From Vanrija pseudolonga (Eukaryota; Basidiomycota; Tremellomycetes; Trichosporonales; Trichosporonaceae), in the NCBI RefSeq assembly GCF_020906515.1, contig NC_085849.1:2728001-2792000 (forward strand): a stretch of 64,000 nucleotides of DNA, written 5' to 3'. The position numbers and the translations under genes are program-made. This document shows, piece by piece, positions 1 through 10,781 of this stretch. Under the pieces are notes generated by a model. The model had not been told where the DNA came from. It searched no databases and saw nothing but the letters and a program-made list of their open reading frames with translations. Each line of letters opens with the position of its first letter. The first letter of the stretch is position 1.

Positions 1-725
1 GCCCTCGTCTCAGCCCTCGCCCTAGGTGTCGCCTTCGTCCCGGTCACGCTCTCCGCCCCGCTCTACCGCCTCGGTTACTGGGTCCTGACAGTCGTGCTCG
101 GCCTCGCGTTCAAATACGAGGTCGAGCTGGTCATCACGGCTCTCAATCACGTCGGCGCGCTCCTGGACGACAAGGCATGGGCACAGGTGCTGGAGGCGGC
201 CCTCCCCCCGCTCCGGGACGGCCGCTACCACCAGGGCGACATCAACGAGGCAGCCAGCATCCCCCTCGCGCCTGCGCCAACCCCCGCGTTGTGAGTGCCG
301 AGAGCTCCCGGACGCGTCCAGCGTACTGATGCTCGCTCCCCAGCTACCCCAGCACCCGCGAGCCGTCACCCGCCGGCCGCTGGCGCGTGCCCCTCGGTCC
401 GCGGCGCGACGCTGCCGTCCTCCGCTGGCGCTCCGACTCGGCGCGGTTCGAGGCCTGGATCGACCCAGTCTTCCCAGGACCCACGGCCTACATGTCCATC
501 GTCGTCCCCGCCCCTCGCACTGCCAACGTCTCCACCGCCACCGGTACCGACAGGACAGCGCGGTCCCAGGTCACTCCATACCCCGCGACCTCCTCCCACG
601 TCCACGCCTATGGCGAGGACTCGCTACCCGGAGTCCCCATGGTCAGGACCCCCGCCTCCACTGGCCGCCCGCGTACCCCCGGACCCAGGTGGTCTGAACA
701 AGACATACAGGGTGCGCGGCGCTAA
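1..725 (+). CDS. C-terminal part of an unrecognised membrane protein (5' end outside window)
   Basis: The frame is open from base 1. I read exon 1 as <1..290, an intron at 291..343 (53 nt, GTGAGT donor, TACTGAT branch site, CAG acceptor) and exon 2 as 344..725. The splice joins the two frames exactly and gives 223 visible residues. The first 35 or so residues are hydrophobic (LVSALALGVAFVPV, then YWVLTVVLGLAF) and look like membrane segments. The rest is polar, with a Pro/Ser/Thr-rich end typical of a cytosolic tail. I recognise no family. The N terminus is missing, so total length, topology and function cannot be given. The intron makes the coding call fairly firm. Confidence 0.6.
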
Positions 726-2025
726 CAGCGCCTGAGAAGATGGTGGTGTGTGGCCTGGGATACAATAGACGAGGACACACGGCTAGACAAAGACATCAGG
801 ACACTGCACATACACATAGACAAGGACACTGTAAAATAGAGGGCAGTGCCAACCATGTTGTAAGACAGGTCCATACCTGCTGGGATACTTAGAGGAGATG
901 CGAACAGTGCCGGCCGCGGGCTGTGTGGATCAGGAGGAGCTGGCCGCTGTGTGGACCGACTTGGAGTCCTTTGGAGTCATGTCAACGCGTTGAGTACGCG
1001 AAGAAGGCCGTGATTATGGTAAACAAACACAAGTTGTGTATTGTTGATCTACGCTCGCTAATGACGTCAGTTTCCCCACCCACCCCACCTCAACTGCCCA
1101 TCCACGTCAACAAGAGCATGCCTGCCACGACTCGGGCAGGCCGTCGGGTTAAGCCAAGGTGCCAAGTGGACTTGCCCCTCTTCCGAGCGAGGCAGCCGAC
1201 GGCCAGCAAGCAGAAGCCAGCCAGTGCCAAGGAGCACCCCACTGGCCCCGCGTCCACCGTCCGCCGTCCACAGTCCACACCTCGCACAGTCACCGATAAC
1301 GAGCGACCAGCGCCGCCGGTAATGCCCCATGAACCCGACATAGCCAGATGCCATTCGCTCGATAGCCGGCGTGGGTGGGTGCAGCCCGCGCGGCGCTGCC
1401 CGCCAGCCAGCTGGGGTTAGCTAGCAGAGTCGGGGCGTGTCCGACAGCCGGCTCTTGGCGCGCAGTGGAGAGGAACCGGGCGTAACCTTCCATCCGATCT
1501 TCTGTTGTTCGTCGAAGATCGACGGCCGAGGGCGCTCAATACGCCCGATTCTGTGCAGGTTGTGTCTGTGATCGACCCGACGACGTGCATCAGAGGCCCG
1601 AGGACGACCCGATGGGGCGGGAGATAGGGTATAGCTCGCAGCGCAAGTGGACGAGATGGACGGTGGAGACGCGCCGCACGTCCATCCGTTATGTCGCCGC
1701 GCTGTGGCGCCGGTGGCCGGTCGCCGGCTGCCAGCTGCACACCCGGCCTCCGAGCCGAAACGCGTGTATGCGAGCGAGCAGCGTGGTTCGGTAAAGATGT
1801 GCAGCTAGTGCACGCAGGGGTGCCGAAACGATGCGTCGTTCCGAATGACTGTGTGGTGACTTGCGGGTGGACGGCAATAGCACTGGCCGTTAACCGACCC
1901 TTGCAGGGCACATGACGACGAGGCGACTGATTGCTGCTTGCCCCACAGCATTATCGGGAGCTGCTCTGTTCCGACAGGGGCAAACGTGTATCAAGCGTGC
2001 GATGCGAGCGGGGAGGCGCTGCGAG
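726..2025. other. intergenic, no supported gene
   Basis: About 1.3 kb between the partial gene and the next promoter. Open frames on both strands are short or lack splice support, signal sequence and paralogs. AC-rich short repeats (gacaaggacac type) occur near 770-830. I see no RNA gene or mobile element. Confidence 0.5.
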
Positions 2026-2032
2026 TATATAA
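2026..2032 (+). promoter_or_regulatory. TATA box of the GFA-type gene
   Basis: TATATAA lies 69 nt before the ATG at 2101 in otherwise GC-rich sequence and is followed by a CT-rich leader. Its position fits a fungal core promoter. Confidence 0.5.
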
Positions 2033-2100
2033 CCCATCCTCGGCATCCCGCCGTCTCAGCAGCTCTTGCCTCCTCTTCAAACCACCACACCAAAGCAACG

Positions 2101-2856
2101 ATGACGCGCACGGGACACTGCCACTGCGGTACGTTTACTCGCCCACACACAGCTAACAGGCAGGAGCGGTCGCCTACGAGTGGGACGACGACACCAACAA
2201 CAATGGCATCGTCTGCTACTGCACCACCTGCCAGCGCCTTGGCTCGTCCGAGTAAGTGGGGTTTGTGGGGGGCCATAGAGGCCGACGCGCGATCTGCGGC
2301 ACGCACGGACACTGACCACCGCCCTCGACAGGTCGTACAACCTCCAGACGGAGCAGAAGCTCGTCCGCACCACCAAGGGCACGCCGACCTCGTACGAGGA
2401 CCACAACACCGACTCGGGTGAGTAGGCCACCACTTGACGGGCTCGGGTAACCCCGCCCTGCTCGGCTATGACGCCTGCAGGGCTCGGCACAACCCACCCA
2501 TCACCACCCACAATCCCCACAACTTCACATCCGAGACCTCCACCTTGCTTGTGCTCACACCACCACCAGGCAAGCCCGTCACCCGCTACTTCTGCGGCAC
2601 GTGCGGCTCGACGCTCTGGTCGGACCCCGCGTCGGCGCCCGGCGTGCGCTTCCTCAAGGTCGGAGGCCTCGACGACGCCAAGAACGTCAAGCTCGTCGCC
2701 GAGATCTACGTCGACACTGCCATCCCCCTTCTCCCTCGGTGAGTCGTGGCGCCGCGGCCAACGGCAGCGAGTGCTGCACAGCGCTAACAGCCACACAGCC
2801 CCAAGGAGGCCAGCGGCCACAAGAAGTTCGAGGGCATGATGACCAAGGAGGTTTAA
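2101..2856 (+). CDS. GFA / CENP-V family zinc protein (glutathione-dependent formaldehyde-activating enzyme-like)
   Basis: Five exons: 2101..2128, 2164..2251, 2332..2417, 2570..2738 and 2799..2856, giving 142 aa; the first intron is only 35 nt. The protein has the Cys pattern of the GFA fold: CHCGA at residues 7-10, CYCTTC (C27, C29, C32) followed by GSS, and FCGTCGS (C76, C79). In the family these bind two zinc ions, structural and catalytic. GRFLKVGGLDD-like and EIYVDTAIPLLP stretches match the conserved second half of the domain. Known members adduct glutathione with formaldehyde, but most fungal ones have untested substrates, so the exact reaction is open. The length is normal for a single-domain member. 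A TATA box lies 69 nt upstream. Splicing is constrained by the domain, so the model is firm. Confidence 0.88.
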
Positions 2857-4962
2857 GTGGCGCCTTGTGCTGCCTTGGCCAGCTCTTCAGAGTGCCGGCC
2901 TAATGCTGAGAGCGAGGAGAAAAGTAGCAGAATGAAGAAGTTATGCAAATGATGACGAAGACGGCGCGGCTGGGGAGGGCTCGTGTAGAGAGGAAGACAG
3001 TGAGGCAGGGGGCGAGACAGGCAGCAAAGCGGCAGCAAGGAAGGACGACAACCGAGTCATCCACGAGATGGTACAGTCACGTCGGAGGGCTTCCGAGTAT
3101 CACCACTGGCGTCCCCAGCAACCCCATTGGGCCTCAACATGATATCTCACACGTTGCTAAACCCGGGGTGGATAGGACAGCACTACGTATCTGCTGCAAG
3201 ATACAGGAAAAAGGCCGTGTGATAGTCGGAAGCCCATGCATCGATGCGGAGGGCAGGACCAATCTGATGGGGTTTGTGGGTGGTCACCTGCGGGGTTCGG
3301 GTTCGGTTTTGCCAAGTGAGCGGCGTGGGTGGCAGAACGCACGCACGCCAGCAGGCAGCGCCCAACAGCAATGATTCCGAGTGCCCGAGCCCAGATTGCG
3401 ACCGCGCGACCGGGGACACAGGTAACTGTCTACAGCTGTTCGTGGCATTCATTCCGCGGCGGCCCGAGCTCGCCCGAATCTGTTGCACGGCCAAGCGCGA
3501 CGCGTTGTGGACGTGTGGCCACGGAAGCGAACCCGGCGCGCGCGCGGCAGGGATCATCCCGCGTCAGAGGCGCACCATGGGCGCACCAGCCCACCAGCCC
3601 ACCAAGCCAACGCCTATGCGGTATGTGGAGGGAGGTTGTGACAAGCCACTGACGGCGGAGCTCGGCGCGAACCGGCGCCGATCGCCGTGCTGACGCTCTC
3701 TGCGACAGTCTGATGCTTAAACCCTGCACGGTGGGCACAAGTTGCACATCTCGCTGCAGGCAGGCTGGGTAAACGCTAGTTGACCCGCTCTACACCAGCG
3801 TAATCTGTTTCGTGCCTAAAGATGTTTGGCGGGTCACGCGAGCGAATGAGCTGAGCAGCTGCCCACAGTTTTGCCTTTGCCGTGCTGCTAACAGCCAAGG
3901 GGCCGGTAGAGTGGAGGCACGGCCAAATGCCCATCCCTGCTGTCATGCTCGTTGACTCCACCCAGTCTCGATCAGTTGGCCCGGTCGGGATTGTCGAACG
4001 GGCGAGTGGTACGACGGGCAAGCTCGCGCGGGGCAAGGCCTGGGCACAAAGCTTGTACAAAGCAACTGTGGGGGAGATGGAGAAGCAACACCGAGCAGAG
4101 CGGAACCCCACCGACGACGGGTTGGCGGGTCCAGGCTCGCGACGCTTGCGCCGTCGGTCGGTCAGTCGTTGCCTCGCTCGGGTCCTCCCTCCCTCGCTCG
4201 CTCGCAGTGACGGCCCACGAGCACCCATTGCCGGGCCGGTGAGACAGAGCGCGCCAAACAACCCACCCCACAACGGGGCCGCGGTCGCGGGGCGCGCTTG
4301 TAATCAATGTCGGACGTGGGGGGCGCGGATGGGGACGTCGGATGGTGATGAGCTGAAGCGAGGCGCGCGCGCTGAACGAGCCGACGCTTGTCCGACAGCG
4401 CGGACGTGCGCCTCGGGGCCTCGGAGGGTCGCCGTGGGGATTGTCGCCGCTGTTACGGCGCGATGCAGCCCGAAAGGCGCACGCCGCCGCCAGCCCAGCG
4501 GCCGGAGCGCGGGCCGTCCGGGCGGAGCCAACGCGGTCTTCAGAAACACAGCCCAGGGAGAGTGGGGGGGTGTGGTGCGTTGTGAACCTGAGCTTGGAGG
4601 GCTCGCAACTCTCTGGTGGTGGGCGGATGCCGCCGGCGACCAGGGGCTGCTGACTCGTAACCCCCTGGACTAAGGCACATGGTTATCTGCCCTCCTGGTC
4701 GTCTGCGTCGCTCTCTTGGGTGTTGCGCGGCGCAGAAGCGCTTGTAGCAGCAACCGTGCCGTTGCGGAGTCGAACCCGTGCAAAAAGCTCGGTTAGAGTG
4801 GATCCTGCCAAGGATTTGCCATTCAGAATTAGTTGGTCTCATTGGCAGATTTGCGGCGGTCCTACTCGGTCGTGCCTCGTCAAACCTGCACGCACACCAG
4901 TGAGTGGGCAGCAAAGAGACCGACGTCAGGCCAGTCTCACCAGCGCGCGCGCAGGTCGCAGG
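2857..4962. other. 2.1 kb intergenic, nothing supported
   Basis: No frame here has a plausible start, splice signals and a recognisable product on either strand. The longest (263 codons at 3882) is Arg/Gly/Ala-rich GC noise. A short T-arm-like string near 4760-4780 does not fold into a tRNA. The 3' part presumably holds the permease promoter. Confidence 0.5.
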
Positions 4963-4970
4963 TTTATAAT
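4963..4970 (+). promoter_or_regulatory. TATA-like box of the permease gene
   Basis: TTTATAAT in GC-rich DNA, 55 nt before the permease ATG at 5025. Confidence 0.45.
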
Positions 4971-5024
4971 GCACGGGAGGGGTGGGTGTAAAGAGCGGAC
5001 CCCGCCCGCACACTGCTGCACACC

Positions 5025-6695
5025 ATGACAATCACGGCCGACCAGGAGAAGGCAGCCCAGTCTCACTACAACGCGTCGATTGACGGCACGACGACGGCCA
5101 AGGGCGAGAAGGACTACCTCGACGGCAATGTCGACGTCGTGGCAGCCGGCGACGGCCAGATTGTCGACGCCGTGTTTGGTGAGATCAACGGTGATGGACC
5201 CGACTACCGTGGCCTGTCTGGCATTGGCGCCTTCATCGTCATGACCAAGGCCAACATTGGCCTCGGTGTGCTCTCCATCCCCTTCATCTTCCAGATCTTC
5301 GGCATTGTCCCCGGTATCATCCTCCTCATTGTCGTCCAGGTGCTCGTCATGTGTGAGTGACCCCCCGCCCGCCCCCCGCGGAAGATCGCCCCCGACTGAC
5401 AGAAATAGACTCGGCACAGGAGATTCTGCCCTTCAAGCTCAGGCATCCAGAGGTCTACGATATCTCGGACGCCGGCTACGTCTTTGGCGGCCGCATCGCC
5501 CGCGAGTACCTCTACGTCTGGTTCATCATCGACATGACCACCACCGGTTCGGGTAAGTGGCCAGCCAGCCAACCGCGTCGCATCGGCGTGGCACCGACCG
5601 ACCGTGGCTGACCTGTTCGTTTAGGTGCCATTGTCTCCCTCTCGGCCTGTCTCAACGCCATCTCGTCCCACGGTGCATGCACGGCCGTCTTCATCGCCGT
5701 CGCTGCCGTCGCCGGCATGGCGCTCGCCTCGATCCAGACCCTCTCCAAGGTCTCGTGGATCGGTTGGGTCGGCCTCATCTCGCTTGTCGCGTCTGTCCTC
5801 ACCGTCACCATCGCCACCGGTGTTCAGGACCGCCCCGCCGCTGCCCCCCAGGCCCCCCTTCCTTGGGACAAGGACTTCCAGGTGGTCGCCCACCCTACCT
5901 TCCAGAAGGCCATGTCCTGCATCAACCAGAGTGAGTGTGCTCAGTGTGGCGAGCGCCGCGAAACGAATGCCGGCGTCGCTGCCAATACTGCCTCGTTCAA
6001 TGCTGACCCGCCCAGTCCTCTTTGCGTACTCGGCCACGCCGTCGTACTTCAACATTGTGTCTGAGATGGCCGACCCCAGGACGTACCGCCGCTCCCTCTA
6101 CATCTCGATGACCGGTCTCACCGTCATCTACATCATCATCGGCTCGCTCATGTACTGGTTCTGCGGCCAGTACGTCGCGACCCCTGCGCTCGCGTCGGCC
6201 GGTGCCCTCATGACCAAGGTCTCGTACGGCATTGCCATCCCTGCGCTCCTCGCCACCCTCGTCATCTACGTCCACCTTGCGTCCAAGACGCTCATGGTCC
6301 GTCTCCTCTCCGGCTCGCGCCACCTCACCAACAACTCGGGCATCCACTGGGCCAGCTGGATCGGCTGCCTTGCCTTCATCACCATCTTTGCCTACATTGT
6401 TGCCTCGGCCGTCCCCAACTTTGGCAACATCATCTCGCTCATGGGCGCCCTCCTTTCGCCCAACAACTGCTTCATCCCCTACGCCTTCATGTGGTGGCAC
6501 GACAACTGGCGCTACGCCAGCCGTGAGGAGCGCGCTCAGCCTTGGCGCATCTTCAAACTCTGCACCCACATTGGTCTCCTCGGTATTGCCTTCCTCATCA
6601 CCGGCGCAGGCACCTGGGCTGCCGTTGTGGACGTCATCAACTCGAGCTCGAACGCTGGCCCCTGGTCGTGCGCCGACAACCAGCGTGACGGTTAG
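5025..6695 (+). CDS. neutral/aromatic amino acid permease, mtr-like (AAAP family, PF01490 type)
   Basis: Exons 5025..5352, 5409..5552, 5625..5930 and 6016..6695 encode 485 aa; introns are 56, 72 and 85 nt and each splice restores the frame. A hydrophilic N-terminal tail of about 65 residues is followed by roughly eleven hydrophobic segments. The first membrane segment has the amino acid/auxin permease signature (TKANIGLGVLSIPF), and the middle has ILFAYSATPSYFNIVSEM, close to the ILFAYxGHPSYF motif of Neurospora mtr and the Penicillium N-amino-acid transporters. Those proteins are proton symporters for neutral aliphatic and aromatic amino acids at the plasma membrane, the likely role here. 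The start is the first ATG after a TATA-like box. Length is normal and no defect is visible. Confidence 0.9.
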
Positions 6696-7281
6696 GTCCT
6701 GGGTCTGGATTGTTGTAGTAGTTTTGTTCCCGATGTACAACCTTTCATGGAGCTGAACGGCTTGTCTCACTGACGCGGTATCGTCGGCGGCTCGATTCAG
6801 GCGCCATCGTGTGCTCCGGCATATCTTGTTTTCGGGCACGGGCGAGTTACACACCAATGACTCGGGTCATTCGGTGCCCCGACCAGATTGTTTACGCGCC
6901 GCTGGAAGTGTTCCCACGATACAAATCAGCAGGTCCGCGTTGTCGGGGCCCGTGTATTCGGCCCCACGGGCATGGTCAGACAGTGGCGCGCTGCACACAC
7001 ACTGCTGTGACAGCGATGAGTAGGCACGAGAGAAGCGTCGGTTATCTCAGCGAAGCGGGACATGGCGTGCTGGCGCATAAGACCGGGGGGGGATGGGCAT
7101 CTGACAAGTGGCGCCAAGGAAGCAGGACCCTCGGGAAGCTTCGGCATGCAAGAACGCCATTGCATACGGGGGTGCGGCTGCTGGCGTGGTACAACAGTTA
7201 CGCAGCGTGCTCCATGGGCGGAGGTCGAGGTGAGGCCGGTCACATCGGCGCGCGGAGTCGCCGTTCGGGGATCGCTGTCTG
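6696..7281. other. intergenic between convergent genes
   Basis: About 590 nt of 3' flanks of the permease and of the minus-strand gene beyond. A 161-codon plus-strand frame across the region has no features and is not called. Confidence 0.45.
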
Positions 7282-7539
7282 TCATCGGTTGTAGACCTTC
7301 TTCGTTTTGGGCTCCGCCGCAGCGGCATCTCTGATCCTCTCGACCCGCCTGTTGCAGAGCCACACGAGTGTCCCGATGATGAGGAGAATGACGATCAAAG
7401 CGATAACGTACCCGACGATTTCGCCGGTCGAGGTGTGGTGATCGCGCTTGAGGAGGGTGTGGGCTGTCGAGTCGACCGGCGCGCCGAGCGCGGCCTCGAG
7501 CAGGACGAGCGTGGCGATGAACGTGGCGAGAGCTGTCAT
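7282..7539 (-). CDS. small secretory-pathway single-pass membrane protein, 85 aa, unknown function
   Basis: Intronless. Residues 1-19 form a signal peptide (MTALATFIATLVLLEAALGA) with likely cleavage before PVD. A short ectodomain contains LLKRD, a dibasic site of the kind Kex2/furin-type proteases cut. Residues about 39-60 are a transmembrane helix (VGYVIALIVILLIIGTLVWL) followed by basic CNRRVERIR and a short tail ending KKVYNR. Layout is type I (N out, C in). It resembles its neighbours in plan (leader ending Ala-Pro-Val, short ectodomain, one helix) but has no intron and a very short tail. I recognise no family. It is divergent to the gene at 8635. Confidence 0.65.
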   Translation of the reverse strand: MTALATFIATLVLLEAALGAPVDSTAHTLLKRDHHTSTGEIVGYVIALIVILLIIGTLVWLCNRRVERIRDAAAAEPKTKKVYNR

Positions 7540-8634
7540 TTTGGTGCGGTCGTGTGTGAGTGATGGCGTTATGTAGCCTCTCGAAGGCGTCGGCCCGTGA
7601 AAAAGCTTGTGGGGGTAGTTAAAAGTCGATGCTGGCCCAAGGTCGTGTCTCTCTGACGGAGACGGACGGTCGTGAGGGTGGCTTTGATGGTCTTCACGTC
7701 GGTCGACGCGATGCCGTCAACCTCACCCGAAGGTGCGTTGCACCGTCGCGGTGGCCGTGGTCGTGCTCTCCACCACGTGAAGGCCTCAAACCTTAACATC
7801 TGGTGATCCCTATATACAAAACGCACACAGACAGACAGGCCAGCAGTATGCACTTTGGAAGTTCTGGTTGCCAGGTCCCAGCCAGGAAAAAGTATAGGTC
7901 ACGGCATGTGCCTTGGGCGAGATCACGGATGCGGTCGGGTGGACAAAACGACCACCCTGGCCCGCACTCTCCTCTCCATCCGTGTCCAGGCCTCCCCTAG
8001 TTGGGTGACCAACTCTTGCTGACTGCCGGGACTGTCGTAAAGTGCTAGTTTGTGCGATGAGTACTCCGAATTCTTCGTCCGACGGCACAGGCAGAGTGAA
8101 ACTGACTGGCTGAAGACGAGATGCAGCGGTTCCTCCTCCACCAAGGAAGAGCGGGTTGCTGGCGGCGTCAACGCCAGCGGCGGCTGAAGACACAGTCCTC
8201 CGTCGTTGCATGCGGAGTCGAGTCTGCATGACACATGCAAACAGGTCTGCATGCTAGTTTGTCTGCTCACTGCCCTGCGAACTCAGAAGCGGTGCTACAT
8301 GCGGTGAGCGGGGTCACTCACCGAGACTGGTGTGGCTTGGACACGTGCTCGAGGTGAAGCGCGAGTTGAGTGGACAACGCATCCTACCGCGCCGCCGGTC
8401 CACCAACAGCCGACCAGCCAAGATCCGACGCGAGTGACGTCCTCAACCGGGAGAGATAAGCATCAGTGGAGTCCGCGCACGTCGGGCCAAGCCTGGCGGT
8501 GAGGAGGCGGTGCCACGGGCTTGATGACCGTCATGGCACTGGTTTGTAACCAGTCGGCGGTTCATAATGCCTTTTGAAGTGCATGCCACTAGACTATGCG
8601 GCTCACAGTACCCTTCCATCCCAAGCCACCAATC
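7540..8634. other. divergent intergenic region
   Basis: About 1.1 kb between divergent starts (7539 minus, 8635 plus), expected to hold both promoters. An AT-rich CTATATAC at about 7810 and TTCATAATG near 8562 are candidate core elements. No coding frame is supported. Confidence 0.45.
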
Positions 8635-9174
8635 ATGAGCGACAGCCTGCCCACGACAGTCTTCGTAACCGTCACCACAACGGCGGTGGCGACGGTCACC
8701 ACCACCGTGTTCGCGACCAACACGACGGGCCCCGCCGAGCCGGCTGGGGTGGTCGACAAGGTTCTCGGCACGATGGCGAATATCCTGAACACGGTCTTCC
8801 TCTTCACCTTCTACCTTGTCTGGTTCGGCCTCCTGGGGTTCTTTATCATCATGGCACTCGCTCAGTGCTGGGAATGCCTCGGTGACGGGTGTCTTTCGGC
8901 TCTCTGCGCCCCCGTCGCCGTACCCTTCAAGTGGATGTGGGCGCAGCTGTCGGCCGTTGCCGGGTCCGTCGGGGATCTCGCACCCTGGTGCTGGGAGCAG
9001 ACGCGCACCGCCGCACTCGGGACGATGGGTGTCTTCGCTGGGTGGATACCCCGCGCGCCTCGGGCCGAGGAGGACGAAGAGAGGGCCGTGCTCTTCGAGG
9101 ACAAGGACGAGGAGGAGGGGCAGGGGAAGGAGTCTCACGAGGAGCCTGAAGGCGCCGGAGCTTCATCCTCATAG
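8635..9174 (+). CDS. Thr-rich, single-pass membrane protein with acidic tail, 179 aa
   Basis: Intronless. I start at the ATG at 8635 (ccaatcATGagc); an in-frame ATG at 8596 would add 13 residues. There is no classical signal peptide: the N terminus is a Thr/Val-rich stretch (TTTAVATVTTTVFATNTT), probably extracellular and O-glycosylated. A strong helix follows (TVFLFTFYLVWFGLLGFF), then a Cys-containing juxtamembrane segment and Trp-rich amphipathic stretches. The last 40 residues are strongly acidic (AEEDEERAVLFEDKDEEEG). Layout is probably N-out/C-in by reverse signal anchor. The Trp-rich post-membrane region is reminiscent of the minus-strand genes at 9450-14545, so it may be a distant relative. 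Function unknown. Confidence 0.6.
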   Translation: MSDSLPTTVFVTVTTTAVATVTTTVFATNTTGPAEPAGVVDKVLGTMANILNTVFLFTFYLVWFGLLGFFIIMALAQCWECLGDGCLSALCAPVAVPFKWMWAQLSAVAGSVGDLAPWCWEQTRTAALGTMGVFAGWIPRAPRAEEDEERAVLFEDKDEEEGQGKESHEEPEGAGASSS

Positions 9175-9449
9175 AGACCCAAGATGCAACTGTTGTACCC
9201 ATTGCATCTTGTCTCTGCCCATTGTCGTCACCATGCTCAAAGACGTTCACAACCCGCAAATCTACAGCCGATGTGCTCATGTGGAAGACAAGACCAAAGT
9301 GTGAGAGCTAGGAGGGCATCGCAACATAAGGACAGGATACAACAATGATGGTTCATCGGGAGCACTACGGTCAGGAGGCATCTATGGTTCAAACGAGAAG
9401 CTTGATCTATGCGAAACTGGGTCTAAGATGTGTCTAGCAGTCAGATGTT

Positions 9450-10137
9450 CTACTTCTCCTCGGCATAAGCACCAACTTTGGCCTCATCGGTGTGGTAGCT
9501 CGGCGCGACGGCGGACTCGGTCGACTCGTAGCTCATGAGGCTTGCCTTGTCCCACTCGATGGAGGCCGCGGCCGTCTTCTTGACATCGTCGTCGAGGTCG
9601 AGAGCCATTGGTATCTCTGAGTCACATGTGGGCTTCTTGGCGAAGCTCGTCTTGACGCGGGTCACGGCCGACCCGCACGTGTTCTTGGTCGATGTCCATG
9701 CGTTGATCGAACGGGTGGTCACGGTGCCCCAGGCCATGGCGGAGACCTTGGTGACCACACCCCAGAGTGCCTTGGGTACTTCCCAGGCATCCCGCGCGAC
9801 GTTACCCACCCCCTTCATCCGGCGCGAGAACGCGTCTTTGAAGTCTCCCCCAAAGTCGCAGCAGATGTGGTACTGTGGGTCAGGGTCGTTCGCATTATCG
9901 ACTCACTGCCAAGGCACAGAAGATAACGAGCATGCCACAGCCCACGAGGCCGAAAATCACGTATACGACGACTGTGCCCGCCTTCTGCCCGGGGGTCATG
10001 TCCTTCCATGCGACGGTGGTGGTGGTGTCGTCGTCGCGCGGGACCAAGTCGTGGCGGGCGAGTCCCTCGCGGACAGGTGCGGCGTGCGCGAGCATCCCGG
10101 CAAGCAGGACACAGGCTGCGGTCCTCGTCGTGAGCAT
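9450..10137 (-). CDS. quartet paralog 1: signal peptide, DMTPGQK motif, TM helix and tail, 217 aa
   Basis: Exon 1 is 10137..9907 (77 codons); the intron 9906..9873 is only 34 nt (GTGAGT, CCTGAC branch, CACAG); exon 2 is 9872..9450. Exon 1 encodes a signal peptide (TTRTAACVLLAGMLAHA) ending before APV, a 30-residue ectodomain, the motif WKDMTPGQKAGT and a transmembrane helix (VVVYVIFGLVGCGMLVIF). The phase-0 intron falls at the cytoplasmic end of the helix. Exon 2 encodes the tail: CC juxtamembrane, a Trp-containing amphipathic stretch, then WDKASLMSYEST and APSYHTDE near the C terminus, repeated in the genes at 10782 and partly at 13811. The upstream region shares blocks with the next paralogs. 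Function unknown; a surface sensor or trafficking adaptor is possible but not shown. Confidence 0.75.
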
Positions 10138-10200
10138 TGTCGTGGTGGGTTGGTGCTGTGAGACGCGGGTGTGGTGCATCGGTCGGCATCGCCAGCCGTC

Positions 10201-10207
10201 ATAAATA
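10201..10207 (-). promoter_or_regulatory. TATA-like box of quartet paralog 1
   Basis: Read on the minus strand this is TATTTAT, 64-70 nt before the ATG at 10137. Neighbouring paralogs have T/A boxes (CTTAAG, ACTTAG, TTAAAG types) at a similar distance. Confidence 0.35.
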
Positions 10208-10265
10208 CCATGTCCAGCTCGACTCCAAGAACGTGCGCCACTGCCTCGACGCCACAGCATGCCTC

Positions 10266-10335
10266 AGATTAGATCACGGCGCAGGATCATACCGTGTATG
10301 CCGACGAGCAGGATCATGCGAGCAGCCGACGTCAT
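10266..10335 (-). promoter_or_regulatory. shared upstream module: GTGATCTAATCT box and CRE-like TGACGTC
   Basis: On the plus strand AGATTAGATCACGGC (10266..10280) is followed by GACGTCAT (10328..10335). The same two elements, in the same order and about 35-55 nt apart, lie upstream of the paralogs starting at 11668 and 13196. Read toward the gene this is ATGACGTC, a bZIP/CRE-type site, then GTGATCTAATCT about 130 nt before the ATG. Conservation may reflect recent duplication rather than function. Confidence 0.45.
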
Positions 10336-10781
10336 GGCAAAGCCGATGACCACGGCGACTGGTGCCGACGGTGCCGAATGTCAAATGCCCGCGGACACCG
10401 CCGCCAAGGGTTCCTGGCCGACCACATCGGGCACCGCCTCGCGATCTTATCGGGGTCGGAACTTGCATCCAACCGACAACCTGGCTCTCCACCGCAGGCA
10501 AGTATGACGGGGATCCGGTATTTGGTCGTACGCGACGGCGGGGATGCGTACGTCGTGCAACTCGAGTTCACCCAGTCCACATGCAGCCGGGCATACCTCG
10601 AGAACAAGTGCTCGTCTCGTCGAATTCGCGTGATCACGACTTTTCATGGATCGCTCAGTCTTTGTGAGACAGCAAGCATGATACAGCATACAGAGTACAT
10701 CGTCAAAGGCTACCTTACAGTACATACGTCACACGAGGTCTCTATCTCACAACAGGAACGGACATCTATATAGCGCCGGTT
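10336..10781. other. intergenic of the quartet with a block shared among paralogs
   Basis: Contains a block near 10417-10472 (gggcaccgcctcgcgatctt, then atcgg and cttgcatccaacc) that recurs nearly unchanged near 13466-13515, upstream of the paralog at 13196. No gene supported. Confidence 0.5.

Noticed and set aside
4755-4800. T-arm-like GGTTCGACTCC on the minus strand suggesting a tRNA
   Set aside because: No matching 5-bp T stem, acceptor stem, D arm or anticodon arm can be drawn around it.
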